Shown here: piece after piece, positions 23,823 through 32,055 of the stretch | How the letters are laid out: each line of letters opens with the position of its first letter | Numbering within the stretch: the stretch's first letter is position 1 | NCBI GenBank assembly: GCA_947259215.1 | Contig: CAMYLJ010000010.1 | Location: forward strand, 165,967 to 213,631 | Direction of reading: 5' to 3' | Length of the DNA stretch: 47,665 bases | From: an uncultured delta proteobacterium | GTDB lineage: Bacteria; Myxococcota_A; UBA9160; JAFDET01 | Translations under genes and position numbers: made by a program | The notes under the pieces: model-generated | The model's input: the letters and a program-made list of their open reading frames with translations, nothing else | The model's database searches: none | What the model was told of the DNA's origin: nothing

Positions 23823-25532
23823 TCAGGCGGACTGGGGACCGCGCAGCAGCTTTCCGGGCAGCGCGCCCGTCGGCTCGCCGTCCTCGAAGATCGGCGCGCC
23901 GCGCTTCAGGGTAACCCTGTAGCCGTTGGCGCGTTGTACGAGGCGGCCCGCTCCCGACGGCAGGTCGTAGGTCATCTCCGGCGCGGTCACCCCGAGCGCG
24001 TCGAAGTCGATCAGGTTCACGTCGGCCAGCATGCCCGGCGCCAGCAGGCCGCGGTCTTCCAGCCCGTAGAGCTCCGCGGTGCGCCGGGTCTGGGCGGCCA
24101 CGGCCCACTCCAGCGGGACGCGCTCGCCCCGCTGGCGATCGCGTACCCAGTGGGACAGCAGGTAGGTCGGCGCGCTGACGTCGCAGATGAGGCCGCAGTG
24201 GGCGCCCCCGTCCGAGAGGCCGACGACGGTCTGCGGGTGGGTGACCATCTCGCGGATCGGGTCGAAGGTGCCGTCCGCGTAGTTCAGGATCGGGAAGTAG
24301 AGCAGCTCGCGGCCGTCCTGACGCAGCAGCAGGTCGTACACCACCTCGATCGGCCGCCGGCCCTCGCGCTCGGCGATGGCTGCGACGCTCTTGTCGGCGG
24401 TGGGCTCGTAGTCCGGCGGGTCGCCCAGCGGGAAGAGCTTGTGGAAGCTCGCCATCACGAAGGCCGAGAGCGGATCCGAGAAGTCCACGCCCTCGCCCAG
24501 GATCTTCTCCCGGAACTCCGGCGTGCGCATGATGGCCACGCGCTCGGCCAGCGGCTTGAACGCGATCTCCGCGTAGGCCCGGTGCTGCTTGAAGGGATGG
24601 GCCGTGCTCTCGAGCCCCATCAGGATGCCCGTCGGTCGCACCGCCACCTGCGGCACCACCGGCGCCCCTTCGGCCGCCGCCTCCTCGGCGGACCTCAGCA
24701 GCCGGCGCCACTGCTCCGGGTCCACGTCGTTCTGCAGACACGCGAAGGTGACGGGGCGGCCGGTCTCCCGGGCGAGCTGGCGCACCCAGGCAAGCTCCTT
24801 GTCCTCCGGCGCCAGGTCCGAGGCCATCTCGAAGACGCCGCGGCCGAGCTCGCCCAGCACGCGCCCGATTCCGAGCACCTCGTCCTCCGCGGCGAAGGTT
24901 CCGGGCACCGGCTCGCCGTCCACGGCGCGGTGCAGCAGCGTGCGCGAGGTGGTGAAGCCGAGCGCGCCGGCCTCGATGCCCTCGCGCACGATGGCCGCCA
25001 TCTGCTCGATGTCTTCCGGAGTGGGCGCCTCGTTCTTGGCGCCGCGCTCGCCCATCACGTAGGCGCGCACGGCGCCATGGGGCACCTGGGTCCCCACGTC
25101 CATGGCGCGCGGCATGCGCTCGAGCGCGTCCAGGTACTCGGGGAAGCTCTCCCATTCCCACTGGATGCCCTCGGCCAGCGCGGTGCCCGGGATGTCCTCG
25201 ACGCCTTCCATCAGGCCGATCAGCCAGGCGTGGCGGTCGGGCTTCGCGGGTGCGAAGCCGACGCCGCAGTTGCCCATCACCACGCTGGTGACGCCGTGCC
25301 AGGACGAGGGCGTCAGGTACGGGTCCCAGGTCACCTGGCCGTCGTAGTGGGTGTGGATGTCGACCCAGCCGGGCGCAACCAGCAGGCCGTCGGCGTCGAT
25401 CTCGCGCCGGGCCGCGCCGGCCGTGCCGCCCACGGCGCTGATCCGCTCGCCGTCGATCGCCAGGTCGCCGGTCTCGGCGGGCCGCCCGCTTCCGTCCACC
25501 AGGGTTCCGCCGCGGATCACCAGATCGTGCAT
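23823..25532 (-). CDS. N-acyl-D-amino-acid deacylase family amidohydrolase
   Basis: This 569-residue TIM-barrel metallohydrolase belongs to the D-aminoacylase branch of the amidohydrolase superfamily. The N-terminal beta domain (LVIRGGTLVDGSGRPAETGD) leads to the metal motif GWVDIHTHYDGQ (His60, His62), then VVMGNCGVGFAP, whose cysteine is typical of this family, EGIEAGALGFTTSR, and SDGGAHCGLICD with the catalytic aspartate. It should hydrolyse the amide of N-acyl-D-amino acids or related amides; members of this group in uncultured bacteria are often of unproven substrate. The ATG has a GGGAGGAG ribosome site and a TACGCT -10-like hexamer upstream. Confidence 0.9.
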   Translation of the reverse strand: MHDLVIRGGTLVDGSGRPAETGDLAIDGERISAVGGTAGAARREIDADGLLVAPGWVDIHTHYDGQVTWDPYLTPSSWHGVTSVVMGNCGVGFAPAKPDRHAWLIGLMEGVEDIPGTALAEGIQWEWESFPEYLDALERMPRAMDVGTQVPHGAVRAYVMGERGAKNEAPTPEDIEQMAAIVREGIEAGALGFTTSRTLLHRAVDGEPVPGTFAAEDEVLGIGRVLGELGRGVFEMASDLAPEDKELAWVRQLARETGRPVTFACLQNDVDPEQWRRLLRSAEEAAAEGAPVVPQVAVRPTGILMGLESTAHPFKQHRAYAEIAFKPLAERVAIMRTPEFREKILGEGVDFSDPLSAFVMASFHKLFPLGDPPDYEPTADKSVAAIAEREGRRPIEVVYDLLLRQDGRELLYFPILNYADGTFDPIREMVTHPQTVVGLSDGGAHCGLICDVSAPTYLLSHWVRDRQRGERVPLEWAVAAQTRRTAELYGLEDRGLLAPGMLADVNLIDFDALGVTAPEMTYDLPSGAGRLVQRANGYRVTLKRGAPIFEDGEPTGALPGKLLRGPQSA

Positions 25533-25556
25533 GGGTCGCTCCTCCCGCCGCCCGGC

Positions 25557-25562
25557 AGCGTA
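25557..25562 (-). promoter_or_regulatory. -10-like hexamer TACGCT before the deacylase
   Basis: The hexamer is 24 bases before the ATG, so the transcript would keep a leader of about 17 bases with the GGGAGGAG ribosome site. It contrasts with genes where the same hexamer sits only 5-8 bases from the start. Confidence 0.4.
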
Positions 25563-25628
25563 GCCCAGACGGCTCGTCGGGCCGCCGGGTCCCCGCGTGG
25601 GCGCGGCGCGTCGAAACGCGTTCTACCC

Positions 25629-25708
25629 GAATCGGATCCAATCAAATTTCGTGATACGAATCAGATATTTATGAGTATACTTGACCTTTGACGCGCCGCG
25701 TCTACATT
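25629..25708 (+). promoter_or_regulatory. AT-rich promoter/operator region of the phasin-like gene
   Basis: This is the most AT-rich stretch noticed in the window. It holds a perfect inverted repeat TTCGT-GAT-ACGAA (25648-25660) and a direct repeat CGAATC(G/A)GAT (25629-25638 and 25657-25666). Two promoter candidates follow: TATACT at 25676-25681, and TTGACC (25681-25686) with TACATT 16 bases later (25703-25708). The repeats look like an operator for a repressor such as PhaR, but that is an inference from the downstream gene. Confidence 0.5.
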
Positions 25709-25737
25709 GCGCTCGTCTCAGACCCGAGGAGAACACA

Positions 25738-26049
25738 ATGCCCGAGACCCCCGACATCCTGAAGGACCTGGAGAAGACCGCGCGCCGCCTCGAGCGCGAG
25801 GGCCGCAAGGCTCTGAAGCGGCTCAACCGTGAGCGTCGCAAGCTCGAGCGCCAGGTGGAGCGCCAGCGCAAGCAGCTCGTGCAGCAGGCCGACGAGCTGC
25901 TCGAGCGCGCCACCGCGGGAATCCGCAAGCAGGTGGAGAGCGTGCAGGACATGCTGCCCGTCGCCACCAAGCGGGACCTGGCCAAGGTCGACAAGAAGCT
26001 GGCGCGCATCCGGCGGCAGGTCGCCGATCTGGAGAAGCGCGCCGCCTAG
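25738..26049 (+). CDS. Small charged coiled-coil protein, phasin-like
   Basis: 103 residues that are almost wholly helical and very rich in Arg, Lys, Glu and Leu (KTARRLEREGRKALKRL, LERQVERQRKQLVQQADELL, ending LARIRRQVADLEKRAA). Long amphipathic coiled coils of this kind occur in polyhydroxyalkanoate granule-associated phasins, where they coat the granule and sometimes bind DNA. No PHA synthase or depolymerase is in the window, so the call rests on composition and form only; a general coiled-coil scaffold is the alternative. ATG at 25738 follows GAGGAGA. An elaborate AT-rich control region suggests strong, regulated expression. Confidence 0.6.
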   Translation: MPETPDILKDLEKTARRLEREGRKALKRLNRERRKLERQVERQRKQLVQQADELLERATAGIRKQVESVQDMLPVATKRDLAKVDKKLARIRRQVADLEKRAA

Positions 26050-26062
26050 GGCGCGTCTCTCC

Positions 26063-26677
26063 GTGACCCGCCCCCTCGTGGCGGCCCTGCTGACCGCGGG
26101 GCTGGCTGCAGGCTCGTGCGACCTGGCGCCCGCTTCCCCGCAGAGCGGAAATCCGGAGCCCCGGGCAGCCGCGAAGCTCCCCGCCCACCCGGCTCAGGTG
26201 GAGGGCATCGCCGGCTACTTGACGTCGCGCACGGATCTCGGCCCGGACGCGAGCCGCGGGCTCGCCCGCACGCTCGTGTCCGAGGCGCGAGCCCACGGCT
26301 TCGAGCCGGCGCTGGTGCTCGGGCTGATCCAGGTGGAGAGCACCTTCCGTCCGGACGCGGTCTCGTCTGCCGGCGCCGTCGGCCTGATGCAGATCCGGCC
26401 GGCGACGGGTCGCTACCTGGCGAAGCAGATGCGGATGCCGTGGGCGGGGCGCGAGACGCTGCTCGATCCGGAGGCCAACGTGCGGCTCGGGATCGCCTAC
26501 TTGGCCGAGCTGCGCGACGGCTTCGGGAACCTGGGGGCGGCGCTGGCCGCCTACAACTGGGGCCCGAGCCGCATCCGCAGTCGCCTGACCCGGGGCGCCG
26601 GGCTGCCCCAGGGCTACGCTCGCCGGGTGCTCGACGCCTACGCCGACCACGGCCCCCGGCTGGGAGCCTCCTCCTGA
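26063..26677 (+). CDS. Lytic transglycosylase (SLT domain), predicted lipoprotein
   Basis: Lytic transglycosylases cut the MurNAc-GlcNAc bond of peptidoglycan and leave 1,6-anhydro ends. The 204-residue protein has a lipobox (LAAGSC, Cys19) and an SLT domain: catalytic Glu92 in [24 protein letters not shown], the [13 protein letters not shown] helix and the AYNWGP motif. It should sit in the periplasm on a membrane. GTG at 26063 begins 13 bases after the phasin-like gene, with no strong ribosome site, so readthrough from that gene is possible. Size is short, matching single-domain MltE/YjbJ-type enzymes. Confidence 0.9.
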   Translation: MTRPLVAALLTAGLAAGSCDLAPASPQSGNPEPRAAAKLPAHPAQVEGIAGYLTSRTDLGPDASRGLARTLVSEARAHGFEPALVLGLIQVESTFRPDAVSSAGAVGLMQIRPATGRYLAKQMRMPWAGRETLLDPEANVRLGIAYLAELRDGFGNLGAALAAYNWGPSRIRSRLTRGAGLPQGYARRVLDAYADHGPRLGASS

Positions 26678-26716
26678 GGCGGGCCGCCGGATCTCCCGGA
26701 CGCGCTCCGCGCGGCC

Positions 26717-26722
26717 TAGGAT
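26717..26722 (+). promoter_or_regulatory. -10-like hexamer TAGGAT before the Pcm gene
   Basis: The hexamer ends eight bases before the ATG at 26731, which places the expected transcription start at or next to the first codon. No -35 box is evident. Confidence 0.4.
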
Positions 26723-26730
26723 TCCGTCAC

Positions 26731-27468
26731 ATGCGCCCGATCCACTGGCGACGGATCGCCCTGACGGCGGCCCTCGGGATCGTCGCGGGCGCGGGAGGTG
26801 CCATGCGAAGCACGGCTGCGGACGAGCCGGACTGGGCCGGAGCGCGCGAGCGCATGGTGGTCGAGCAGATCGAGGCGCGCGGCGTGAGCGATCCGCGGGT
26901 CCTCGCCGCCATGCGCAAGGTTCCGCGCCACGCCTTCGTCGAGCCGGCGCTGCGCTCGCGCGCCTACGCGGACGGGCCGCTGCCGATCGGCCACCGTCAG
27001 ACCATCAGCCAACCCTACGTGGTAGCCGCCATGACCGAGCTGGCGATGGCGGGCCCGGGCTCGCGCGTGCTCGAGGTGGGGACGGGCTCCGGCTACCAGG
27101 CGGCGGTGCTGGCCGAGCTGGCGAGCGAGGTCTACTCGATCGAGCTGCTCGAGCCCCTGGCGACGCGTGCGGCCGAGACCCTGGCGAGCCTCGGCTACGA
27201 GCGCGTGCACCTGCGCCAGGGTGACGGCTACCGCGGCTGGCCGGAGGCGGCGCCCTTCGACGCAATCGTGGTGACGGCGGCTCCGCCGACGGTGCCCCCG
27301 GCCCTGCTGGAACAGCTCGGACCGGGAGGACGGCTCGTGATCCCGGTGGGGCGCGGCTGGCAGGAGCTCGAGGTGCACACCCGCACGCCCGACGGCTTCG
27401 ACGTGCGCAAGGTCTTCCCGGTGCGGTTCGTCCCGCTCGTGCCGGGGAAGCCGAAGTCAGCCGAATAG
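26731..27468 (+). CDS. pcm: Protein-L-isoaspartate O-methyltransferase, predicted exported
   Basis: Pcm methylates isoaspartyl residues with SAM to repair damaged proteins. The core is complete: [30 protein letters not shown], the substrate-site [13 protein letters not shown] (87-99), SAM motif [12 protein letters not shown] (113-123) and the [15 protein letters not shown] and [10 protein letters not shown] motifs. Unusually, a signal-peptide-like start precedes the domain (basic RRIA, hydrophobic [16 protein letters not shown], then SAT-like cleavage region to about residue 30). An exported Pcm would have no obvious SAM supply outside the cytoplasm, although such forms exist in several proteobacteria. 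It follows a lytic transglycosylase. A TAGGAT hexamer lies eight bases before the ATG. Confidence 0.9.
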   Translation: MRPIHWRRIALTAALGIVAGAGGAMRSTAADEPDWAGARERMVVEQIEARGVSDPRVLAAMRKVPRHAFVEPALRSRAYADGPLPIGHRQTISQPYVVAAMTELAMAGPGSRVLEVGTGSGYQAAVLAELASEVYSIELLEPLATRAAETLASLGYERVHLRQGDGYRGWPEAAPFDAIVVTAAPPTVPPALLEQLGPGGRLVIPVGRGWQELEVHTRTPDGFDVRKVFPVRFVPLVPGKPKSAE

Positions 27469-28425
27469 GGCGTGCTCGACCATGGCGGCACCCACCCACG
27501 AGGCGAGGCCGATCCCGAGGTAGAGCGCGAGGCGTGCCAGCGCTCCGGCATCGAGAGGCCACTCGCGCACGGAGTCGACGAAGCTCCGCCAGGCCAGCAG
27601 CTCCCCCAGCCGGGTCGACGCGCCATCGCCGAGCAGGGCCTCGCGCTCGCGCCGGATGATCTCGTCGACGCGGGCCCGCTCCTCCGCCTTGGCACGGCGT
27701 ACTCGCCGGCGTACGCCCCGCAGCGGGAGCCGCAGCACCAGCACGGCCATCACGACGACGGCCCCCAAGAGCAGCATGATCGGGATGGTGAGCTGGCCCT
27801 CCAGGAAGAGGAGCGAGGCGATCGACGTCCCCACGATCCAGAAGAGGCACGTGCGCAGTCCGAAACGCGCGAAGGGCTCGAGGCGCTCCACGTCCAGCAG
27901 GTCGATCTCGGGGATCCGCTCGCCGAGCTGCACCAGGAAGCGCGTCAGACGCCTCATGACGCCGACCCCCGCTCCGATCAGGCCGAAGAGGAAGGCGTTT
28001 GCGGGCAGCCAGAAGAGCAGGTCGTTGCGCCAGAACTCGGAGGTGCGAACTCCGTAGCCCTCCCCCGGATCGAGAACGGCGACCAGCACACCGAGACCGG
28101 CACCCCGGAGCGCCGCGCGCCGGGAACCCGGGCCCATGAAGGTCCGGGTCACCTCCTCGGGGGTGATGCGCAGGTCGACATCGCGCAGCTCAGCGCCCAG
28201 GCGGAGGAAGCCACGGTACACGTAGCCCGCGGCGACCACGCCGTAGCCCGCCAGAATCGCGGTGACCGGCAGGGACTTCCCGCTCTCGGGACGGAAGCCG
28301 ACGAGCGCGTCGAGCGCGAAGTAGGCCAGTAGCATGAGCGCGCCAGTCGCGAAGCCGGTCGCCAGGGGCGCGCGGGCGGGGAGCGGAGCGGGCGGGGAGG
28401 CAGCGACGGCTCCCTCGGCACTCAC
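27457..28425 (-). CDS. Polytopic membrane protein of unknown function
   Basis: 322 residues with about seven membrane segments: two near residues 22-40 and 50-66, further ones around 105-120, 135-155, 190-215 and 217-235, and a last one near the C-terminus ([17 protein letters not shown]). A long basic cytoplasmic loop ([20 protein letters not shown]) follows residue 240. No family signature is recognised. The GTG at 28425 overlaps the stop of the MDR gene as GTGA, so the two are coupled. Its 3' end overlaps the convergent Pcm gene by 12 bases. Confidence 0.7.
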   Translation of the reverse strand: MSAEGAVAASPPAPLPARAPLATGFATGALMLLAYFALDALVGFRPESGKSLPVTAILAGYGVVAAGYVYRGFLRLGAELRDVDLRITPEEVTRTFMGPGSRRAALRGAGLGVLVAVLDPGEGYGVRTSEFWRNDLLFWLPANAFLFGLIGAGVGVMRRLTRFLVQLGERIPEIDLLDVERLEPFARFGLRTCLFWIVGTSIASLLFLEGQLTIPIMLLLGAVVVMAVLVLRLPLRGVRRRVRRAKAEERARVDEIIRREREALLGDGASTRLGELLAWRSFVDSVREWPLDAGALARLALYLGIGLASWVGAAMVEHALFG

Positions 28426-29438
28426 GGGATCAGGAGCACCTTGCCGATGTTGTGGCGCTCCTCGATGTAGTGGTGCGCCGCGGCGGCCTCGTCCAGGGAG
28501 AAGGACCGGGAGATCACCGGCCGGATCGAGCCCTCCTGGTAGTACTCGAGGAGCGTGCGAGACCAGCGGTTGACGCGGTCCGACTCGCCCCAGAGGTTGC
28601 CGAGGTTCACGCCGAAGACGCCGAAGGTGCCCTTCATGAGCGCGGGCGGCGTGAAGCGCAGGCGCGGTGACCAGGCCGCCCGCAGGGCGCCCAGCCAGCC
28701 GTGCGCCTTGCCTGTCGCCACCTCCGACATCCCGAAGACCCCCAGCCGGCCCGTGGGCGCCAGGCAGTGGCAGCTCTTCTTCAGCGACTTCCCGCCGCGG
28801 GAGTCGAGCACCAGCTCGACGCCGCGCCCGCCGGTGACCTCGCGCACGCGCTCCTCGAAGTCCTCGCGGGTGTAGTCGATGCAGACGTCCACGCCCGAGC
28901 TCTTCAGGAAGTCGTGCTTGCCGGCCGAAGCGGTGCCGATCACGCGCGCGCCGATGCGCCGCGCGAGCTGCACGCACGCCGTTCCCACGCCGCCGCCGGC
29001 GCCCTGGATCAGCACCGTCTCGTCCGACTTCAGGCCGCCCATCCGTTCGACCATGAGGTAGGCGGTCAGGTAGTTGATGGGCAGCGCGGCGCCTTCCAGC
29101 GCGCTCATGCCCGGCGGACGCGGCTGCACGCGAAAGGCCGGGGTGCAGACCACGTCCGCGTAGCCGCCGAAGTGGGTCAGGGCCAGGACGTCGCGGCCGA
29201 CCCACTCCGACGAGACCTCGCTTCCCACTGCGTCGATGCGCCCGGCCACCTCGTAGCCGGGCACCAGGGGCGGGGGCATCTCGCGGTAGAGACCGAGGCG
29301 TGCCACGATGTCGCCGTAGTTGACGCCGACGGCTTCGACGCGCACGCGCACGTCACCGGGGCCGGGATCCGGATCGGCGCTTTCGCGCAGCTCCAACACC
29401 TCCGGCGGACCGGGGCGCGGGATCCAGACCTGGCGCAT
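28422..29438 (-). CDS. Quinone oxidoreductase-like MDR protein (zinc-independent)
   Basis: The 338-residue product is a medium-chain dehydrogenase/reductase of the quinone oxidoreductase / VAT-1 group, which uses NADPH to reduce quinones or enones. Features are the GroES-like N-terminal domain (VGVNYGDIVARLGLY, VPGYEVAGRIDAVG), the NINYLTAY-type helix (ALPINYLTAYLMVE), and the Rossmann motif LIQGAGGGVGTACVQLARRIGA. The catalytic zinc ligands of alcohol dehydrogenases are absent, as expected. It ends [10 protein letters not shown], a standard family ending. The ATG at 29438 has a GGGAGGTGAG ribosome site, and a TAGAAT -10-like hexamer overlaps the stop codon of the SixA-like gene upstream. Confidence 0.9.
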   Translation of the reverse strand: MRQVWIPRPGPPEVLELRESADPDPGPGDVRVRVEAVGVNYGDIVARLGLYREMPPPLVPGYEVAGRIDAVGSEVSSEWVGRDVLALTHFGGYADVVCTPAFRVQPRPPGMSALEGAALPINYLTAYLMVERMGGLKSDETVLIQGAGGGVGTACVQLARRIGARVIGTASAGKHDFLKSSGVDVCIDYTREDFEERVREVTGGRGVELVLDSRGGKSLKKSCHCLAPTGRLGVFGMSEVATGKAHGWLGALRAAWSPRLRFTPPALMKGTFGVFGVNLGNLWGESDRVNRWSRTLLEYYQEGSIRPVISRSFSLDEAAAAHHYIEERHNIGKVLLIP

Positions 29439-29463
29439 GGACGCTCACCTCCCTGACCCCGCC

Positions 29464-29469
29464 ATTCTA
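29464..29469 (-). promoter_or_regulatory. -10-like hexamer TAGAAT before the MDR gene
   Basis: The hexamer includes the TAG stop of the SixA-like gene and lies 25 bases before the ATG at 29438, leaving room for a leader with the GGGAGGTGAG ribosome site. Confidence 0.45.
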
Positions 29470-29967
29470 GGACGGGTCGCCGGGAAACGAGAGGGCCGCG
29501 AGGCGTCCGCGCCCGGGCGCCAGGTCGCGCCAACGCGCAGCGTCGAAGACCAGGTGCGCGAGAGTTGCCGGTGGGAATCGCCCCGCCCGCCGCAGGGCCT
29601 CCGGATCCCCCGCGCCCGCAAGACCCCTTGCGAGCGAGGCCAGGCCGGGGTTGTGTCCCACGACGAGGGCGCAGGCGTCGTCGTCGTCCAGCTCCTGGAT
29701 CCGGCCCAGGATCCCGCTCGGGCTGGCGAGGTAGAGGGTTTCATCCATTTCGACCCGCGCCGCGGAGAGCTGGGAGCGAAGGGGCTCGAGGGTGTCCCGG
29801 GCCCGGCGGGCCGGGGAGCAGAGCACCCGCTCGGGAGTCGCGCCGGTGGCCGAGAGCCGGGCCGGCAGGCCGCAGGCCTCGTCCTGACCGCGCGGGTCGA
29901 GGGGCCGCTCGCGGTCGTCGTCGGCGGGTCCGGCGCTGGCGTGACGCAGCAGGAGGAGCGAGCGCAT
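29467..29967 (-). CDS. SixA-like phosphohistidine phosphatase
   Basis: A 166-residue histidine phosphatase with the short SixA form. Catalytic His9 lies in LLLRHASAGPADDDRERPL, the RAR..T motif in SPARRARDTL, and the second histidine in LVVGHNPGLASLARGL (His105). SixA removes phosphate from histidine of phosphocarrier proteins (ArcB HPt or NPr); related proteins act on small phosphates. The ATG at 29967 lies inside CATG together with the ATG of the divergent DUF1499 gene. A TAGAAT hexamer five bases upstream implies a leaderless message whose promoter is inside the neighbouring coding region. Confidence 0.85.
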   Translation of the reverse strand: MRSLLLLRHASAGPADDDRERPLDPRGQDEACGLPARLSATGATPERVLCSPARRARDTLEPLRSQLSAARVEMDETLYLASPSGILGRIQELDDDDACALVVGHNPGLASLARGLAGAGDPEALRRAGRFPPATLAHLVFDAARWRDLAPGRGRLAALSFPGDPS

Positions 29968-30439
29968 GGCACATTCTAGACCCTGGGGACGGGCGGCCGC
30001 CGCCGTCCTGTTCGCGTCCCTGGTCGTGGGAGGTGGCTGCATGAGCACCCAAGGTCGGCCCGACGGGCTCGGGCCTCGCGATGGGCGGCTGGCGCCCCTG
30101 CCCTCGAGCCCCAACGCCGTCTCGAGCCAGAGCGAGGACGCATCGCGGCGCGTCAAGCCGCTGGCCTTCGCCGGAGATCCCGCCGCCGCCCTGGCGAGGC
30201 TGCGCCGGGTGGTGGAGGCGATGCCGCGCACCCGGGTCGTGACCGCCGAGCCCTCCTACCTGCACGTCGAGTTCACGAGCCGGTTCTTCCGCTTCGTGGA
30301 CGACGTGGAGTTCCTGGTGGACGCGGAGACCTCGCAGATCCAGGTGCGCTCCGCGTCCCGGGTCGGCTACTCGGATCTCGGGGCCAACCGCGCTCGGGTC
30401 GAGGCCATCCGGGAGGCGTTCGTGGCCGATGGAGCGTGA
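29966..30439 (+). CDS. DUF1499 family lipoprotein
   Basis: 157 residues with a lipobox (SLVVGGGC, Cys25) and a full DUF1499 domain: SPNAVSSQSEDASRRVKPL, PSYLHVEFTSRFFRFVDDVE and SASRVGYSDLGANRARVEAI. The family has no known activity; plant and bacterial members occur in membranes. The ATG at 29966 has an AGGAGGAG ribosome site seven bases upstream that itself lies in the SixA-like coding region, and its start codon overlaps that of the divergent SixA-like gene. The next gene starts before its stop (11-base overlap), so it leads a small operon. Confidence 0.85.
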   Translation: MAHSRPWGRAAAAVLFASLVVGGGCMSTQGRPDGLGPRDGRLAPLPSSPNAVSSQSEDASRRVKPLAFAGDPAAALARLRRVVEAMPRTRVVTAEPSYLHVEFTSRFFRFVDDVEFLVDAETSQIQVRSASRVGYSDLGANRARVEAIREAFVADGA

Positions 30440-30761
30440 GCCGGCGACGCCGGTCGAGCGCCGGGAGACTCCGCGCCAGGCGCTGGAGCGCCACCTGGCG
30501 CGCGACGCATTCACGCCCCGCGAGCTGGCGGGGCTGCTGGGCCTGCCGGAGCGCGACGTGGTGGACCACCTGGAGCACCTGGAGCGCAGCCTGCGGCGCT
30601 CCGGCCGCCGACTGCTGGTGGAGCCCGCGCGCTGCCGCGCCTGCGGCTACGTCTTCGAGCGACGCCGGCGGCTCGGGCGGCCGAGCGGCTGTCCGGACTG
30701 CCGCAAGCGCCGGATCGAGCCGCCCCGCTACCGCATCCAGGACCGCGGCGGCCCGGACTGA
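30429..30761 (+). CDS. HTH/zinc-ribbon transcriptional regulator
   Basis: 110 residues: an N-terminal winged-helix-like segment (FTPRELAGLLGLPERDVVDHLEHLERSL, about 28-55) and a C-terminal zinc ribbon with C69-x2-C72 and C88-x2-C91. This matches the COG3357-type predicted regulators that fuse an HTH to a zinc ribbon and are best known from archaea. It should bind DNA, with zinc holding the C-terminal part. It overlaps the DUF1499 gene by 11 bases and precedes the selenoprotein gene by 39 bases, so either could be its target. No operator is identified. Confidence 0.8.
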   Translation: MEREPATPVERRETPRQALERHLARDAFTPRELAGLLGLPERDVVDHLEHLERSLRRSGRRLLVEPARCRACGYVFERRRRLGRPSGCPDCRKRRIEPPRYRIQDRGGPD

Positions 30762-30783
30762 GCCGCGCGTGCATCGCCTGGGG

Positions 30784-30789
30784 TACCCT
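30784..30789 (+). promoter_or_regulatory. -10-like hexamer TACCCT before the selenoprotein gene
   Basis: The hexamer lies 11 bases before the ATG at 30801, so a transcript would have a leader of only about four bases. No ribosome site is visible before this ATG. Confidence 0.3.
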
Positions 30790-30800
30790 GAGCGCGCGTC

Positions 30801-31997
30801 ATGAGCGACTCCGCGATCGACTACGTCTCCGCTCCGGTTCCCGTATGCGCGGACCTGCCGGCCGCTCATCGCCGGGGCTGGGACCACCTGGCGCGGCCCG
30901 GCCGCTGGTGGACGGGCGCGGAGCGCGTGGCCATCGCGACCGAGGTGCGGGCGGCGGCTGCCTGTCCGCTCTGCCACGAGCGCAAACAGGCGCTCTCGCC
31001 GAACGCCGTGACCGGCACGCATGCCGGTCCGGGCGTGCTTCCGCCGGCGGCGGTGGAAGCGGTCCACCGCATCACGACGGATCCGGGGCGGCTCTCCCGC
31101 GGCTGGCTCGACGGGCTCGAGGCCGACGGCCTCTCGGACGGCCACTACGTGGAGCTGGTGGGCGTCGTCACGACCGTCGTCAGCATCGACAGCTTCTGCC
31201 GCGGGCTCGGTGTGCCGCTCCACGCGCTGCCGGAGCCCGAGCCCGGCGAGCCGTCCCGCGCGCGCCCGGACGGGCTGGTGGACGGCGGCGCCTGGGTTCC
31301 CATGACGGCGGGCCGCTTCGGGAACGTGCTGCGCGCCATGTCGCTGGTGCCCGAGGAGGTGAGCAACCTGATGGTGCTCTCCCGGGCGCACTACCTGGCG
31401 CCCGAAGAGATGGCCGACATCGAGCGCGGGCGGGGCGCCCTCGACCGGGCCCAGGTGGAGCTCGTGGCCGCGCGCGTCTCGGCCCTGCGCGAGTGCTTCT
31501 ACTGAACCAGCTCCCACTCCCTGCTGCTCCGGGTGAGCGGCGAGACCAGCGGCCGCGACTACGGGCTCGCAGCCATCGTGGACGGCAAGGCGGCCCACGC
31601 CAGCGGGATCGACCACGCCGAAGAGCTGGTGACCCTGGCCGAGGCGATGGTGGGCAGCGACGACGCCGCGCTCGCGAGCGCCCGGCAGGGCCTGCGGGAC
31701 GCCATGGGGGCCGAGGCGCTGGTGGACGCGGCGGCCGTGGCGTCGAACTTCGAGCGCATGGTTCGCATCGCCGACGCCACGGGCATCCCGCTCGACCCCC
31801 CGGTGAACGCCATGACGGCCGACATCCAGGAGGAGCTCGGGCTGACCGCGTTCGCGGCCAAATCGCAGACGCCGGACGCGGGTCGCCTGGCCCGCGCCGC
31901 CGGTCCGCTGCTGCGGCGCATCTCCCCGCGCCTGATGCGCGCGCTGGCGCCGCGGCTCCAGCGCCTGATAGGCGCGCCGCCGGAACCCCGGGTCTGA
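30801..31997 (+). CDS. AhpD/carboxymuconolactone-decarboxylase-like selenoprotein (TGA read as Sec)
   Basis: An in-frame TGA at 31503-31505 splits one continuous protein-like frame; read as selenocysteine it gives 398 residues. The first half has a peroxidase-like CPLCH motif (C55, C58, H59). The TGA falls in C232-F-Y-U235-T-S-S-H239, exactly where AhpD-fold proteins carry CxxC...H, so Sec replaces the second redox cysteine. The part after TGA stays in the same frame and keeps helix-rich sequence (GIDHAEELVTLAEAMVG, NFERMVRIADATGIPLDPPV). A SECIS-like hairpin follows the TGA by 17 bases. Expected role: thiol/selenol peroxidase or disulfide reductase. A single nonsense mutation is the alternative. 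Selenocysteine-making genes are not in the window. Confidence 0.8.
31523..31541 (+). promoter_or_regulatory. SECIS-like hairpin for selenocysteine insertion
   Basis: GCUGCUC pairs with GAGCGGC (seven pairs, one a G-U) around a CGGGU loop, 17 bases after the UGA. A short upper stem with G and U in the apical loop, at this distance inside the coding region, fits the bacterial SECIS bound by SelB. Confidence 0.65.
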
Positions 31998-32014
31998 GGA
32001 GGCTGGGGGCCTCC
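31998..32014. terminator. Hairpin after the selenoprotein gene
   Basis: GGAGGC-TGGGG-GCCTCC directly follows the stop codon between two convergent genes. The stem is six pairs and lacks a T-tract. A second AGCCTCC at 32034-32040 offers an alternative pairing. Confidence 0.35.
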
Positions 32015-32055
32015 GCGCGGGTTGACGCGACGGAGCCTCCCACGTCCCGCATCGG

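Noticed and set aside
31503-31532. Reading the two halves of the AhpD-like gene as a frameshifted pseudogene
   Set aside because: Both halves are in the same frame and only one TGA separates them; the TGA falls at the redox position and a hairpin follows, so selenocysteine is the better explanation.
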